Source: Gyrodactylus bullatarudis (lineage: Eukaryota; Platyhelminthes; Monogenea; Gyrodactylidea; Gyrodactylidae). From it: a stretch of DNA of 64,000 bases. Both the position numbers and the translations under genes were made by a program. Below are positions 46,701 through 59,857 of this stretch, piece after piece (positions within the stretch are counted from its first letter, which is position 1; the number at the start of each line of letters is the position of its first letter). A model generated the notes under the pieces. It worked only from the letters and a program-made list of their open reading frames with translations, ran no database searches and was not told the origin of the DNA. Location of the stretch: NCBI GenBank assembly GCA_012064415.1, contig SSNU01000157.1, positions 320,908 through 384,907 of the forward strand, in the 5' to 3' direction.

Positions 46701-49700
46701 TTTTCTAATCCTGATCATTAAAATTAACAAAGTTTTCAAGATTTCAAAAGATGAAATTTGGCGCTATATTAAAAATTATTATGAGAGAATTAGTAGAAAT
46801 TTAAGGAAAAAAAACAAGACTCTCCAAAAAAAGTAGCAATGTCGAAAAAAGTGGAAAACCTCACATAGGCCAGAGTCGTTGAATAAGTTTTTCTTATAAA
46901 ATGAACTGAACCAGAAAACAAGAATATTGTTACATAAGGACTTGAGACTTAGATTATTAGATTGAGAACCATTACTGATATTTGCCTTTTGAATTTTTAG
47001 CATGGTATCCTGAACAAAAAGGAAAAATTTTTCAAATGTTTATACTGAATTAGAGACATTTGAGAGTAAGACTAGAAGAAATTTGTCTTGCATTTATTTT
47101 GGTCAGGAAATTACACATTTCTACGCACAAAAATAAATATCTTTCTTTTCCAAAGTTTGATCAGCTAACAATTATGACTGCTTGAAATAAGTAAATACAG
47201 AGGATAAGTCTATAGTTGATGAGGGAACAAGGGATCTACGTATGAAATCTATGAGATGAAAGAATTTATATCTTTCTCTGTCTCTACATATGTAATCTGC
47301 AATTCACTTGAAAAAAATTAACAGAGGAATTATTTTCTTTCCAAATATTGATCAAATTTTCTACTGAATAAATAAACGTAAAAATAGGTTAAATAACCCT
47401 GAGAGTAGAGGACTGCTCATCTAGGGAATGGAAAACAGATGTATTTCCTTATCTGTATTATAGGGATGACAGGGAGTTATTGATGTTGAAAATTTAGTCT
47501 GAAGGTCAGTAAAATAGGAATCAGTGACCTCACTTTGCTAGTAGGTTTAATGTCTAGGAATCAGGATTATTATTGAAGTATACTGTAAATCAAATCATTT
47601 TGTTGCAGAATTTAAGGTCACAATAATATAAAAAATATTTTTTTTTAACTTTGACAAATAAAACTTTCTGAAATTTCTGAATAGTTCAAATTAGCCAGTT
47701 CTCTACACGAGAGTAGAGCTGTAATAAGCAACGCTTATAATTTCCCTCTTGTACTTGAGTAGTGAATTGTAATCACTGAGTACTGTTTATTAAACAGTGT
47801 TTAGATTGGCATAACAACAGTGATATAAAATTTCAACAAAGACACTATCAACCAGTGGAAATGTTACTCATTGATACTATAGCATTATTTATGGCTAAGA
47901 GTTTAAAAAATACTTTTACACCAAGGACAGAGAATTTTTTTAAACCAACTTCTAAAGCTAGCAAGAATGAAGTTTTAAAAAATATAAATAATTTTCAAAA
48001 TACTTTTAGGAATTGAAGAAAAAAATTTAGATACCAAGTCCAAATTGTTTATGGGTCATCTCAGGTTCTAGTAAGAGTTGAGATTCGATTTCTTGATAAT
48101 TTTTACTGTTAGAAAATTGTTGAATATTCGATAAATCAAGATCCTTCAAAAACAGCGGGTCTTGTAAAACTTAAAAATTTAGTTTCCTTGTCTAATTATT
48201 TTGACCATTTTTAAATCAAAAAAATGTTGGGCTCAAAGTTCGAAAAATTGAAAATCCGGCGTCACCTCAAAAAAATCCACATTTTCTTTTGGTAAAAATG
48301 GTCCAAATCTTCTTTAGTTTTGAAAAAAAATTTTTAATTAAAAATAAATATTTTTTTAGCTTATGTACAGGGCTGTCAAAAATATGCTAAAATGTTTAGA
48401 AAATACTTTTTCAAAATATTCCTAAGCTAAGAAGAATATACTAAAAAATTGAATACTTTCTGAATATTTATATTAATATTTGGTATAAATAACAATGTAT
48501 TTTTGAATATTTCTATCTGAAAAAATTCCTATTGTCAGTTAGTACATTTTTTGACATAATTTGATTACAAAAATGATTCAGCCGATTATAAGACCAAATA
48601 GAATGCAAGGCTTGATCTACCAATCATATTTATTCGAAGATTGAATCAGACTGGAGCTCAGAGCTCATTGAACTTTTCCAGTCAAAGTTTCGTCTGACCA
48701 ATAAAAATGATGTTATTCCAGCAGTCTGATTCGTTAAAAAAAATAATCAAATAGAGTTCCAGTTACATAAGAAATTCTGTCATTCCTATTGGCTCTGGGT
48801 TCAAAACCAAGAATCGTCAGACATAATAGGCCTGTTTTAAAGAAAATCTCTATAAATCATTCCTTCAATATGCATTTTTATCTTGTAAACCAGACATGAT
48901 AGCAGATTTGAACTAGTCTTTAACCTGTGAAACCAATACAAATTATGCTAAATATTCATCCATTATATAAATTACATAATATTAAAATTTAAGACAATCA
49001 CCATAGGTTTACAATTGTGATATTTACGTCAAACATTCTAATTTTTATCCAGTATCATAAAACTATTAATGAATAATAATTCGAAACAATTTTTTTAAAA
49101 GCAATAATCTAGTGGTCATTGTATTTTTAAAAGGATAAATGAAAAAATGTTTGAAGATTATTTTAACCCAAGGGTCACGTTGAAAGGGTTAAACTCACTG
49201 AGAGAGTTTTCAACACTTTCAATGATATCAGAGAGAGCTGCTTTCTCGTCGAAATTTTCTGTGTACTTTCTTATGGTAGATAAAAGGAGGGGGAGTCTTG
49301 TATAATGCTGCATTGGGGATATGAGAAGATCTGTCAGTTGAAGTCTTCGACAGCGATCATCCAACTCGCAAAACTTTTCAAAGTGTACGAATTCCTCGTA
49401 CTTTCTGAGAACATCAAGATAGGTAAGTGCACAATCGTAGTTCAAGCAATAGTTGTGGTAAACCTCACCATGCTTTGAGTTAACGGACCACTAGAAGCAA
49501 ATTAAAATAGAAAAAAGTTGAGATTTTCATTCAACAATGAGAATTGAAAATTATTTGATATCGATCTGATCAGAATCAAGCTTCCTAAAAACAAAAAAAT
49601 TCTACTTGAAAGTAGGTTAAGTTGTTAAAAATATAGTTTTTTTCTTTTTTCAATACCCCAAGCGCGAAGGATAATTGTAAGTCCTATACCGAAGATTTTC

Positions 49701-52700
49701 TTTTCTTCAAGCATCATGAAGAATTTGTATTTAGAGTTCTTTTGAGTTTATTTAGGTTATCCATCCGATTCCTGGTTCATTAAATTAATTGACCTTAACC
49801 CTTTCGGTGCCGAGTCTATTTCATAATTTTTACAAAATTATTATTAATAGATTATAAACTAACGGAATGTAAAAATGTTTAAATTTGCATCACATATGAA
49901 GAAAAGTTGTTATGCATATAAATCGAGAGATAAATAAAGTATTTAAAAAATCTCGAAAGAATAATCGTACGTTTAAACAGTTTACTGAAAACTTGAAAAA
50001 CACGTAAGATTTTTGATTGAAATGAATAAATAAAATTATTTTTACCTAAGAATGTGGTATGCTTAGATTTGGTGAAAAGTGAAAGAAAAATTGATCTATT
50101 CAAATTTTAATGGTTGTTGGGTTTTATGCTTAATATTGGTCAACCTGAAGAGGAACAAAAAGGTAAAGTATAAATTTGGTATAAAAAACTGCATTTAGCA
50201 CGATAAATCAGAAGATCTAAAATCTACCTGATTTATTTTGTCTATCTCGAAACCTGAGTGGTTTGAAATATCAAAAAATTATTTCATAATTTAAGCTAGG
50301 GCTAAATAAAACTCCCGACATTAGCAATCACCCGATATAGCCAGACATCGTTTGTGACTTGCAAAGTTACATTAAACTCTGGTTGAAATTTGTTTTATGA
50401 AACTTGGCGCGTTCATAGTTGTATTTAACCAATGCTTAAAAATAGTTAGATGCATAGAATGCAAAATTATCTCACAGCAGTGCATAATATAGAAAATAAA
50501 AATACAATTTATACTAATCGGATTAAAAACTTGAATTTTCGGTAAACGCATTCAGGAAAAATATTTCAATGAATTCAAACACAAATCACTATCAGTAATC
50601 CACGATAATTATTTGTCAATTGGTTAAATCAGCTTTGAAGTCTTAATAATCCGATAAAGTGCAACTGTTAAGATTATACTTATAATTATTATCAAATCAT
50701 ATTAAATAATTTAGAAACATTTAAAGACTGACTATAACGTGATAGTGTGAGTCCTAACTATTTTTATCAGGGTAATCTAAATGTTTTTTATTCTAATCTT
50801 AATTTTAATTTTCTTTCAAGTGATGAATTATATTATCAGAGTTATTACTCTAATAATTCTGATTACTATAACAATCACTATAATTTTTATGATCCTTACT
50901 TTTTAAAAAATACTACCTTTCTCTCCCCTTTCTTTTTCTACAGATAGACCAATACAAGCCAGAAGACAACATAGTCAGGTAGCAAGCGAACAACGTTATA
51001 GCCAGTCTATGCCGAACAGCTCCCTGAAGAACTACTTGGTTCAAAATTAACATTTAAAGACTATTTTCCCTCTACTAAATTAACCTGTGTTATACGGAAA
51101 CCTAATATGAAAAATATAAGGCTTAATTACATTGGAATTACAGTGTTTTTAGAAATTAAACCTACTAGCAAAGTGTGGTCACTGCTAATTACTATATCCA
51201 TATGAACTCTAACTTGATGGAGATTGTCTCCTCACACCTAGATATTAGAATTCGAATAAGCAGGTGTCAATTCCACAAGAGAGTCAGATAATATTTAACT
51301 CACGGTGGCAGATGTAGACGCGTTTCGTCCTCGGATTCGAACCCAGGTCTTCAACGTTGTGAGGCAACGATTCTAACCTCTGAGTGAGTTGAATATTATT
51401 TGACTCTCTTATGGAATTAAAAACATTGCAAAAATTCTACTTTGTAATGGTTAAATTTATTGTTTTTGAATTTATTTTCAATGATCTCCGGATGACGCGA
51501 TTGTCGATATAAAATTCAGAATAAGAATAAGATGCCATAATTGGTACTTAACTGCTCAATGATTTATTGAAAAGAACATGATATCTGCAAAGTTTTCTAC
51601 TTTTTTACAACAATTTGTACCTTGAACAGGTATGAGTTTGAACATTTTTTCTAGAGTTCTGAATAAATAAATCCTACAGGAAAATGATTTCAAATTAGGT
51701 CACTTTTTCATCTCTTAGATTGACGACATCTAATCTGGCATTACTAAAATCTAATTTCTTTCCATACATATATATATATATTATATAATCCAAAAGGATT
51801 TAAATCAATCATTAAAAACATCCTTATTCATTATTCATAAAGATAACGAAAAGGTATCATTATTTCTACGTATTCAAACTATACTCAATGACACTTTATG
51901 AATTAATAATCAAGATGTTTGTGCTCAATGGCTGTTAAAGAGAACAGAAACTCCTGATTTAGAATAGAGAAAGTTTTGCTACAAAAATTTTTTTCCCACT
52001 CCTTAGAAGACTATAGTAAGAGTCAAAATCAAACTTGCTGAGAAGATTTTCAGAGACTAAAATTCTTGACTTTTCTAAGGACTCATTTTGAAACAAATTT
52101 TTGACATCTCTTTCCAGATGTGGTATGGCATTAAACTGGAACAAAATCAACACTTAAATATCTAGAATTATTTTTGCTATAAATTGGAGACAAGTTTCAG
52201 ACAAGTTCTTGTGGCTCTAAAAAGACAAAAGTAATTTGAAGGTAGATTTTTAAAATTTCCTGGATACAAAATAAATTGAATACAGGGTTTTCTTCATAAA
52301 TACTTAAATTCTAAATTAATAAACTTTTATCTCACATTTATCATTGGCTTCACTAGAACAGTTGTTTTTCCAAAATCTTCGTTGGCAATTATATCTTTGG
52401 TGATGGATGAGATAAGCTCCTTACAAAATGTATAACTAACCTGGAAATTCATAATTCATCAATTTTGGAGAATAATTAATTTTCACTCTCTGTAATAATA
52501 ACTTACATAGGCAATATCATCAAGGTTACTGAATAAATCGACTGGCTCCACAAACATTAAAAGATTATCAACCTGGAGTCGCTTCAAAGGCTCCATAAAC
52601 GACTTGAAATTCGAGAAAAACAATAGAATAATTAAAATAAAAATAATAAAGCAAAAATACAAAATTTGTATTAAACTTATTCAAGACATTTTAACTACTG

Positions 52701-55302
52701 TATTTTGGAAAATTAATTGATCATTCTTCTTGTGTTTTGTTTATTCGTTTTTTTGGATGTCATAAGACATGTCATATAAAAATCCGAAATTATTTTTAAA
52801 CAGAGCATTGCAGAATCCAGAAAAAAATGAATGATATAACATAATAGAAAAATGGTTTCACTTCAAAAAATTAATCTCTTTTGGTCATTTTCAATAGTAT
52901 GAATTTGCAAAAGTTTATTGAAGATAAAAACAATTTATCCCGAGATCATGGAATCATGTTGCTTAAAGAAGCCCAGATTGGAAATCTCTGAAGACTTTTA
53001 GCTCAAAAAGTCTATGCGATTGACTTGGCAGTTTAGAAACATGGATCAATTTATAAAACCCATATTTAATTATTGGAATTTTAATACAGAGAGAAATCAT
53101 TAATTGACACTTTGTTAAATTGAATTCTTTGCATAAAAGAGTCTTGGCAGGGAAAATTCTCGGACAAATCAAAATTTTTCTAATTCCTGATTAATTGAAT
53201 TACAACGCTATTGACTCGATTTCAAGCAATGCACATGTAAGAACATCAACATGTATCAGGTGCTTATGATTTTCATTAGGAAGATGGAAATTCCAAGTAC
53301 TATCTTAATATCTAGTGCTCGTTTACTTCTATTGGAAAATATTTTGGATTTACACTTGAAAATCTTCTGGTTATTGTTCACTGACAGAGACAATATTCTC
53401 TAGGAGTTTATTATTCTTAACTCTATGGAATTATTTTTAACAGTTTTAGCCGACCTTTTTTCTGTGATTCATTCAACTTATGAAACACTAACATTGAAGT
53501 ATCGAAGAACTGACCACATTCTAATCTACCGTTTCTAAGATTTCCTCTCGGTTAATCAAACGAGATCTCACTTCAACTTTTAATTTTTTGGGTAAATAAA
53601 AATAATAGGTATGATGAGTAAAATGGTAAAAACAATATAAAATGGTTTAAGCAAAGATAATTTAATTTTTCTAATCTCATCCACTCGAGATTCCCAATCG
53701 ATGCTCAATAAGCAGACCAAAACTCGTAAAATATTTTTTTTCTCCATGATCCGATCGAATTTTTCGACTCGATCACACGAACTAAGATCAAATTTTTGAG
53801 AAAATTCTGATTTTTTTATTTTCATAACTCTAACATGTCAAATAAACTTTATTTGAAAATCAAAAAAAAATTTCGAACCTCTCATATTGATCCATATTTT
53901 GAGGTCTGATCTTGACCAAAAAATTTTTTTTTCTTTCTAAATTGATCTCTGTCTTTCTTTCTTTTGCAGATTTTTCGCAAAAAAAATTTCAATAAAATTT
54001 TAGCGTCAGCATCAAATCTGAAACGAAGACTATTTCCAGAACGACTTTAGGGGATATTCGAGGCATTTTCAAAAACAATGGGAAAATTATGCAGGAAATA
54101 TCAAAGCATTGAACAATAAAATGAATTAAATAGAAAGAAACAGCAGAAAACTCTCTATTAAAAAAATGGATTAAACTGATTTTTAGAGAGAATATTTTGG
54201 AAAGCTTGACACTTAGAGGGGGCAGAGAAGAGAGGGATATGTATGATACATTTAGAGATACAACTGTATTTTATAAATCTGTTAGTTCATATAAGTTTGA
54301 GCGAGAAAAACTTGGTCAAAATACTAAGACTAAGCAGAAATCGACGACGAATTAGAATTGAGTTGGGATGAAATCTTGGGATTAAATTTTGCAATTTAAA
54401 ACTAAATAAATGATTCATATAACTAACATGCTTCAAAACCATTAAATGGTCAAGTAGAAAGACTAATTCACTCTTGAAAAGTTCCCATACTGCTTCTCTA
54501 CGTCTTAGTTCTGCTTCACTCAACTTTGTATCTCGATTCATTTTGTTTCCATCCAGATCACTCCAATGTTTATCCTTTTGAAGAAAAAAAATTTTAATTT
54601 TCATTCACAATCAGAGTCTGATTACTTACTCGAAAGCTAGCCAGGAGGCTATCATTAAATTCAGATCTCTTCATGTTTTGTAGAGCTATACATAGATCTG
54701 TTAAACCTTCTTTGGATTTTGTCCGCTAAAATTGAAATTAGTTAATACTCAATTCTAGATTATTTATTCATCTAATAAAGAAATTCTTAGTTGATTTCAA
54801 GCTGTCAGAGGGATCAAACGTTAATTTTCAGGATTATCAATAGACGATGAAACCAATTTTTGAAAGAACTAATCTCGGATCATTCAAATTCATAAATTTT
54901 CAAGCAATAAAAACAGGAAGTAGACTCTCGCACGATGATAGCTTTTTCCTTGTCTAATAAGGATCCTGAAGAATAACGTTTTATCCCTCTCACGCCTTGT
55001 TTTCAAATCAAAGTTTGAATGAATGGAAAAATCGCGCAAAATCGAAATTTAAAATTTCTCCAAAATTTTCTAAAATAAATTCTCTTTCCAACCTCCTATA
55101 TTGAGTTTTATTGGTCGCCTCTAAAAAATAACAGGCTTACTGAAAAAATAGAGCATTATCAAACGTCGTCTCATTTAATTTGTATTCTCGTATAGCTTTA
55201 AAATAAATTTTTAAAAACTCTTTAAATGGCAGTAAAAATTATGATTCAAATGTCATTTATACTTACAGATTTGTTGGTTACATGAACTGATAAAAAATTC
55301 AT
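43704..55302 (-). CDS. DH-PH Rho guanine nucleotide exchange factor, PLEKHG-like
   Basis: Ten exons: 55302-55267, 54725-54630, 54574-54428, 52602-52507, 52440-52336, 52135-51983 (less certain), 49490-49199, 45877-45668, 44533-44330, 44170-43704; 601 residues, all phases close. RhoGEFs activate Rho GTPases at membranes. DH domain: RRREAVWELFKSELVFLL (CR1), VEPVDLFSNLDDIA, then CRRLQLTDLLISPMQ and TRLPLLL (CR3). Linker: NFERLQDIQNQLIWPS. PH domain: LISEGNLTL, DVYLFLFDDLLLVTK, NGIKNAFVLVVI, VKASWIENL. The tail is Ser/Gln-rich and ends SPMLHQLRR. Closest by memory is PLEKHG5/PLEKHG7. The N-terminus is short, so a longer 5' end is possible. Confidence 0.87.
45878..49198 (-). other. RhoGEF large intron with foldback half-copy
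   Basis: 3.3 kb. At 46445 a foldback-type end (acacctagttagcatgaag) is followed by about 300 bp related to the 39958 element. Nothing else recognised. Confidence 0.45.
50757..50940 (+). repeat. Dispersed repeat, Tyr/Asn-rich frame
   Basis: Shares tttttatcagggtaatct and following pyrimidine-rich text with 60385-60510. One copy happens to be open for 66 residues (Tyr, Asn, Phe, Ser), starting at GTG. It is probably part of an unclassified transposable element. Confidence 0.4.
51269..51418 (-). repeat. tRNA-like core inside inverted repeats
   Basis: 34-bp inverted arms (51269-51302 and 51385-51418; aattccacaagagagtcag...) with about three mismatches enclose about 80 bp. On the minus strand this reads tcagaggttagaatcgttgc then gacctgggttcgaatcc, which looks like tRNA A-box/B-box sequence (GGTTCGAATCC). 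It could be a tRNA pseudogene or SINE head captured in a small inverted-repeat element. It lacks a clean tRNA cloverleaf at the 5' side, so I do not call a functional tRNA. Confidence 0.55.
51983..52135 (-). CDS. Probable extra RhoGEF exon within DH domain
   Basis: 153 nt open in phase 0 between ttgttccag and gtagca, encoding FNAIPHLERDVKNLF to LLRSGKKIF. Skipping it also keeps the frame, so it may be a cassette exon. Similarity to known DH text is weak. Confidence 0.45.
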
Positions 55303-56499
55303 TACACCAAAAATCTACTAATTTAACACTTGAAAATCGATATTTCCTCTTTCCCTTCGTAGACTTTATCATTGATTCATTTTTCAGTTTTTATAGCACT
55401 TGGAGAACTTAATAAGGACTACTATTATAAGGGAGGGGAATTAGAGGAAAAGATTTGAGAAAATCTTTTGAGTAGAGTATCATTTTTCATTTCGAGGTAG
55501 AAAACTTATTGATTCATTCATGTTTCAATTAAGCATGATTGATTCTTCTTTAATATTTTCAAATATTCCCCACTTCATACGCAGTTTTCACACAAAGATT
55601 GTCTTTTCTGAGAACAATTAACTTATACTTTCTTTGTAAACCCTATATTAAATTTTCAATAAATACAAAATCTATACAGAAAGGATCATAGTAAATCTTT
55701 AGACAATGAAATATAAAAATAATTTATCTGGGCTTTTTAAAGCATTCACGTAATAGGTTATGTAAATAATATTCACTAAACATCTATCATATGACAAAGT
55801 CTGTTAAACTTATCAATCAATCATCTGGTTGATGAAGATAAGAAGAGATTTTGAATAAACTATTTTTGATCTGATGTGAACTATGACTAATTTTAAGTTG
55901 GTAAAAATTTCGAGTTATAACTTATCTTAGAATTTAAGGGTATATTACTGAATCCCTTGGACTATTATTTCCTAATCTGCGTCAAATTTCTAATTCACAG
56001 ATTCACTAAGAGATTAACCCAAGATATTGTGAAAGCTTTCTTCTCAAAATTTTGAAATTTGAAAAAAATTAATAGCTCCTAGTTTGCTTAGCAGAATATT
56101 TGGGGTTTACAAATTTAATAATTTTTGACACTTACAATTTTGAAAAAGGCTCGTGCGCTTCTTTTTTTCGAATCTTGAAAGATAATAAATCATATGAGTT
56201 AGTTGTTAATTTGAAAATTAATCTTTGTACTCACCATCATATGAGGATTGGTTTGAGTTCATTTGGTAAGCTCTGGCTGTTAGATCTGCTATGGTATGTT
56301 GTTTATAAAGTATACGATTATTTTTTACATTTATAACGGGAGGGACTATCTGTTTACAAGAAATTTCTGTCTTGGAATCTTTACTATAAAAACAAAGAGG
56401 TTATAATAATGATATTATAAAGATAAGAATCTATGATTCTTAAAAAAAGATCGATTTTTTATCAAAAATTCAATATATATTAAAGACTTTTCAGAATCC
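55303..56499. other. 5' flank of RhoGEF gene
   Basis: AT-rich DNA; promoter not identifiable. No other feature supported. Confidence 0.4.
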
Positions 56500-57075
56500 T
56501 ACTCAATTTACCCATTTTTACGATTTGAAAAAAATTCGGAATTTTTAAAATTTAAAATAAGTTAATTTTTCAAACTTTAATTTAAAAGATTTTGCTGATT
56601 TCAAAGTGAGAGATTGATCAAAAGTTGATTAACAGGATCACAAAAAGACAAGAAAGCCAAATACCGCCGACAATTTTTTTCGAAGATCCACCATTTTTGA
56701 GGGATTTCGATTTGTTGAAATTTCATTATTGTTCAAATATTGAAAATGATCAAAATATCGAAATTCAACTCCTGAACGATAATGAAGTTATGCATTAGAA
56801 CAGGTTGAGCATATTCGGCTTTCTTGTTTTAATGTGATCCTGGAAATCAACTTTTGACCACACTCCCACTTTGAAATCAATAAAAATTTACGAAAAATGG
56901 GATTTTGGCGCAAAATCTAAATTTGAAAAATGATCATATCTTACATTAAAAAATTCTTTTTCAAATCGTAAAAGTGGACAAGATGAGTGGGATTCCAAAA
57001 CAGGTTCGAATTTTTGATGAAAAAATTGATCTTTTCGTAAAACTCATAGATTTCCAACTTCATATTAACCAACTT
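56500..57075. repeat. Foldback-family copy, degraded
   Basis: Two roughly inverted halves (about 56510-56680 and 56830-57075). It carries the family motifs gatcaaaagttgatt and its inverse aatcaacttttgacc, and ends ccaacttcatattaacc near 57065. Confidence 0.65.
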
Positions 57076-59250
57076 TACAATATCAATATTTTAATAGTTG
57101 GTAATTTTTTATATATTACCTGTGTAACTCCTGACCATCTTTCTCATCAATGGTTGATTCTCCAATCATGTTCTGAAATGAAAAATTATTATTCAATCTC
57201 GATTTTCCGTAAAATTACTGAAGTCGCCTAAAATCATTTTGATATTCTCATGTCTTGTTTTGTTTTATAAATCCTGATGCCTCCACAAAATCTTAACGAT
57301 ATAAAGTCAGGGGAAAACACAGACTCTTCCAATAGAACTATTCTGTTTTTAAATTTCTGTGATTACTAATAAGTAGAGCCTAAAAAAATATTAAAATGTA
57401 TATTTTAACCAGCTGTTATCTCTATGAAAACCATTTAAAACTATAATTTTCTCTTCTATGCCATTAGGGTCAAAATTATAAGGTATTAACCCTTAAAGTC
57501 CCAGTGTGCCTTTAAAGACACAAAGAGAAAAATGCTAATACTTTTTAATGATTAACGCAAATAAGCAAAAATTAATTTGTGCTTTTAAATGCACAGTGGG
57601 CCCCTACAGTGACTAAATAAGTTTTCTCAAACCGTATGTTTAGATAAAAATTCTCCGAAGTTTTAAAATACCCAGTTTAATATAGAAAATTTATTTAGCT
57701 TTCAAATGAGCCCTTATATGAGTATTTTACATAAAAAATAAAGGATATAGCCTGTTTGAGGAAACTATGATCGCAAAATTTTCAGATTGAGCTGTAGATT
57801 ACAAAAAAAATTTTTACTCTAAAAAGAAACACAACATTGAACTCAGCTTAAAAGACAGTATCTGAAGTGTCATTTTCATTCGAGTACAAAATATCACGGA
57901 CCACCGTGTAAGCATTCCCATGAAATTGGATTACTTTTTCGCTTTACGGAAAATGGTAAGTAATAGGCTAGGCTTAATATTTTTTACTCTGAACAACTCA
58001 TGAGATAAATTTTTGATAAATTTAAGTGCTCAAATCATGTTTTACATATTTTTAAAGCATGAAAGTCATCCTCCATTATCTCATTGCCCATTTTTCCCAC
58101 AATATCTCACGGACATGATAAAAACAAAATTCACCATGAAGGCCCTCTTGATGAATAGATTACTATTTTTGAGTAAAAAATTCTGGATTTTTAAAACTGA
58201 ATGACATAATGGTGAAGTATCTGATGCTTCAATAAAAATTATTCTTAGAATTGATAGTTCTATCAGAAATGTTGGTACTCATATGAGGTTGAAAATTTCA
58301 CCCTATCCTAGTGAGTATTACTCACTGAGTAAAAACCCTCCTATAAGGCTTTCAGTTAAATCAAATACAGATTTTTTGTTTTTTTTAAATATTTCAAATA
58401 CAGAATTAAATTAAAAATTCAAATAGCTGATTTCGTTAACTGCTTACACAGTCTTAATTAATTTACAATTCTTTTTTCTGATTTTTAGGTATTAAAAAAT
58501 ATTCATCAAGAGATTCATCAATGAAAATATTTTTCAGGGGCATAAATTTCTTAAGGTTTTTTACGCCTTTGATGCATCAAGGTCTATTGGATCTGAATTG
58601 GGGTAGAATTTTTTAGAATAGGCACCATATTGAGCTGAAGTTGAGAAGTTTCGAAAAAATTGGTAAATTTTCAACTTGAAATTCAAATAGCTCAAAAAAT
58701 AGAAGAGTCAAGGGAAACTTTCCTTCTACTCTTTTGTTAAGAATTTATTCCTGAACAAGAAGATGTTATTTCTGTCTTTCTATCTGATCCGTCTTTTCCA
58801 TATTGAAAGACAAAGCACAACAAGTCGGGTTTTCAGTTTTTAGCGAATAACTCGAAAACTCTAATGTAATATTTTTTTAAGATGGACATATTTGAAATCA
58901 GCGAACAATTATCTACAAAACTGAAAAATATCAATGAGTATAAATATTAGGGATAGATTTTTCAATTCTAATATGTTCAATTTCATTTTCCCTGGATGAA
59001 AATGTGGTTCAGAATGAATTTTTGGTTCGAATTAAATTTATTTTCTACTAAAATGGCAGTGATAGTGTCAAAGTTACATTTTTTGTCATAAATCTCTCAA
59101 ATTTAATCTTATTACTTTTAATTAGTCATCGAAGATTTAGAAGTTTTTGATAGAAATAGTTAATCCGTAAGACTTATTTTACTTATACTAAATTGAAAAT
59201 GATTTTGCATTTATCTCTATTTATATAGAACCCCATGGCCCCCCCATCTT
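57076..59250. other. Intergenic, one hairpin
   Basis: No gene. An imperfect 25-bp inverted repeat (57500-57524 / 57576-57600, cccagtgtgcctttaaa...) lies just inside a TTAACCCTT at 57486 and may be a TTAA-type MITE end. Confidence 0.4.
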
Positions 59251-59857
59251 TTAAAAGAGAGAAGTTGTAGTTGATTTTAATAATGTCAAATGAATTTTTA
59301 CATTAAAGACGAATTTAATACCGTCAGCAAATTTAACAAGGATACCCTCACAATCCCCGGGGAGCTGAATATCAGCGAAGCAAATATTAAAGAGAAGTGG
59401 GCCGATAAGAACCTTGAGGAACACCCGAATTGATCGGAGATGTGTTACTACTGGTGTTATTAAACTGAACAAATTGCACTCTATTAAAAAGGAAAAGCAT
59501 TGTTAAATTTATAATGTATGGATCTATTTTCAGTTCAATTAGTTTTTGTTTAATGTAGGAGAATTTAAGCCTATCAAAGGCTTTGGAAATATCCAAATAG
59601 TAATGAATAATAATGTATGATGGCTCTTGGAATAAGGGAAGGGAATAATTTAAAAATTCCAAAATATTGGTAGATGTGTTTTTTCCCTGGAGGAAACCGT
59701 GTTGAGTTTTATCTGAGAAAGGCTGCGGAAGGAATTTACTGATCTCATCAGTGAGATATCGATCAAGAATAGACAGGAATATGTTCAACGAGGAAATTGG
59801 CCGTAGGTCAGAATAATTGGAATAATTATCTAATAAATAAAGATTCTTCATTCTCAA
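59251..59857 (-). pseudogene. Non-LTR retrotransposon RT fragment, degenerate
   Basis: Two overlapping frames show LINE RT blocks: SDLRPISSLNIF, LDISKAFDRLKF, SGVPQGS, GPLLFNICFADI. The catalytic box reads FADG where FADD is expected, and a frameshift near 59430 splits it. Related to but distinct from the copy at 18981-19831. Confidence 0.82.

Noticed and set aside
49163..49192. TTAACCC...GGGTTAA palindrome beside a RhoGEF splice donor
   Set aside because: Only 30 bp with poor internal symmetry; too little to call a MITE.
51300..51390. Functional tRNA gene
   Set aside because: B-box-like text is present, but no complete cloverleaf or acceptor stem could be paired by eye.
53580..53825. 81-residue ATG frame with hydrophobic C-terminus (minus strand)
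   Set aside because: It lies in a RhoGEF intron, cannot be joined in phase to conserved DH text and shows no family motif.
56974..57231. 85-residue ATG frame
   Set aside because: It overlaps a foldback repeat copy and has no coding signature.
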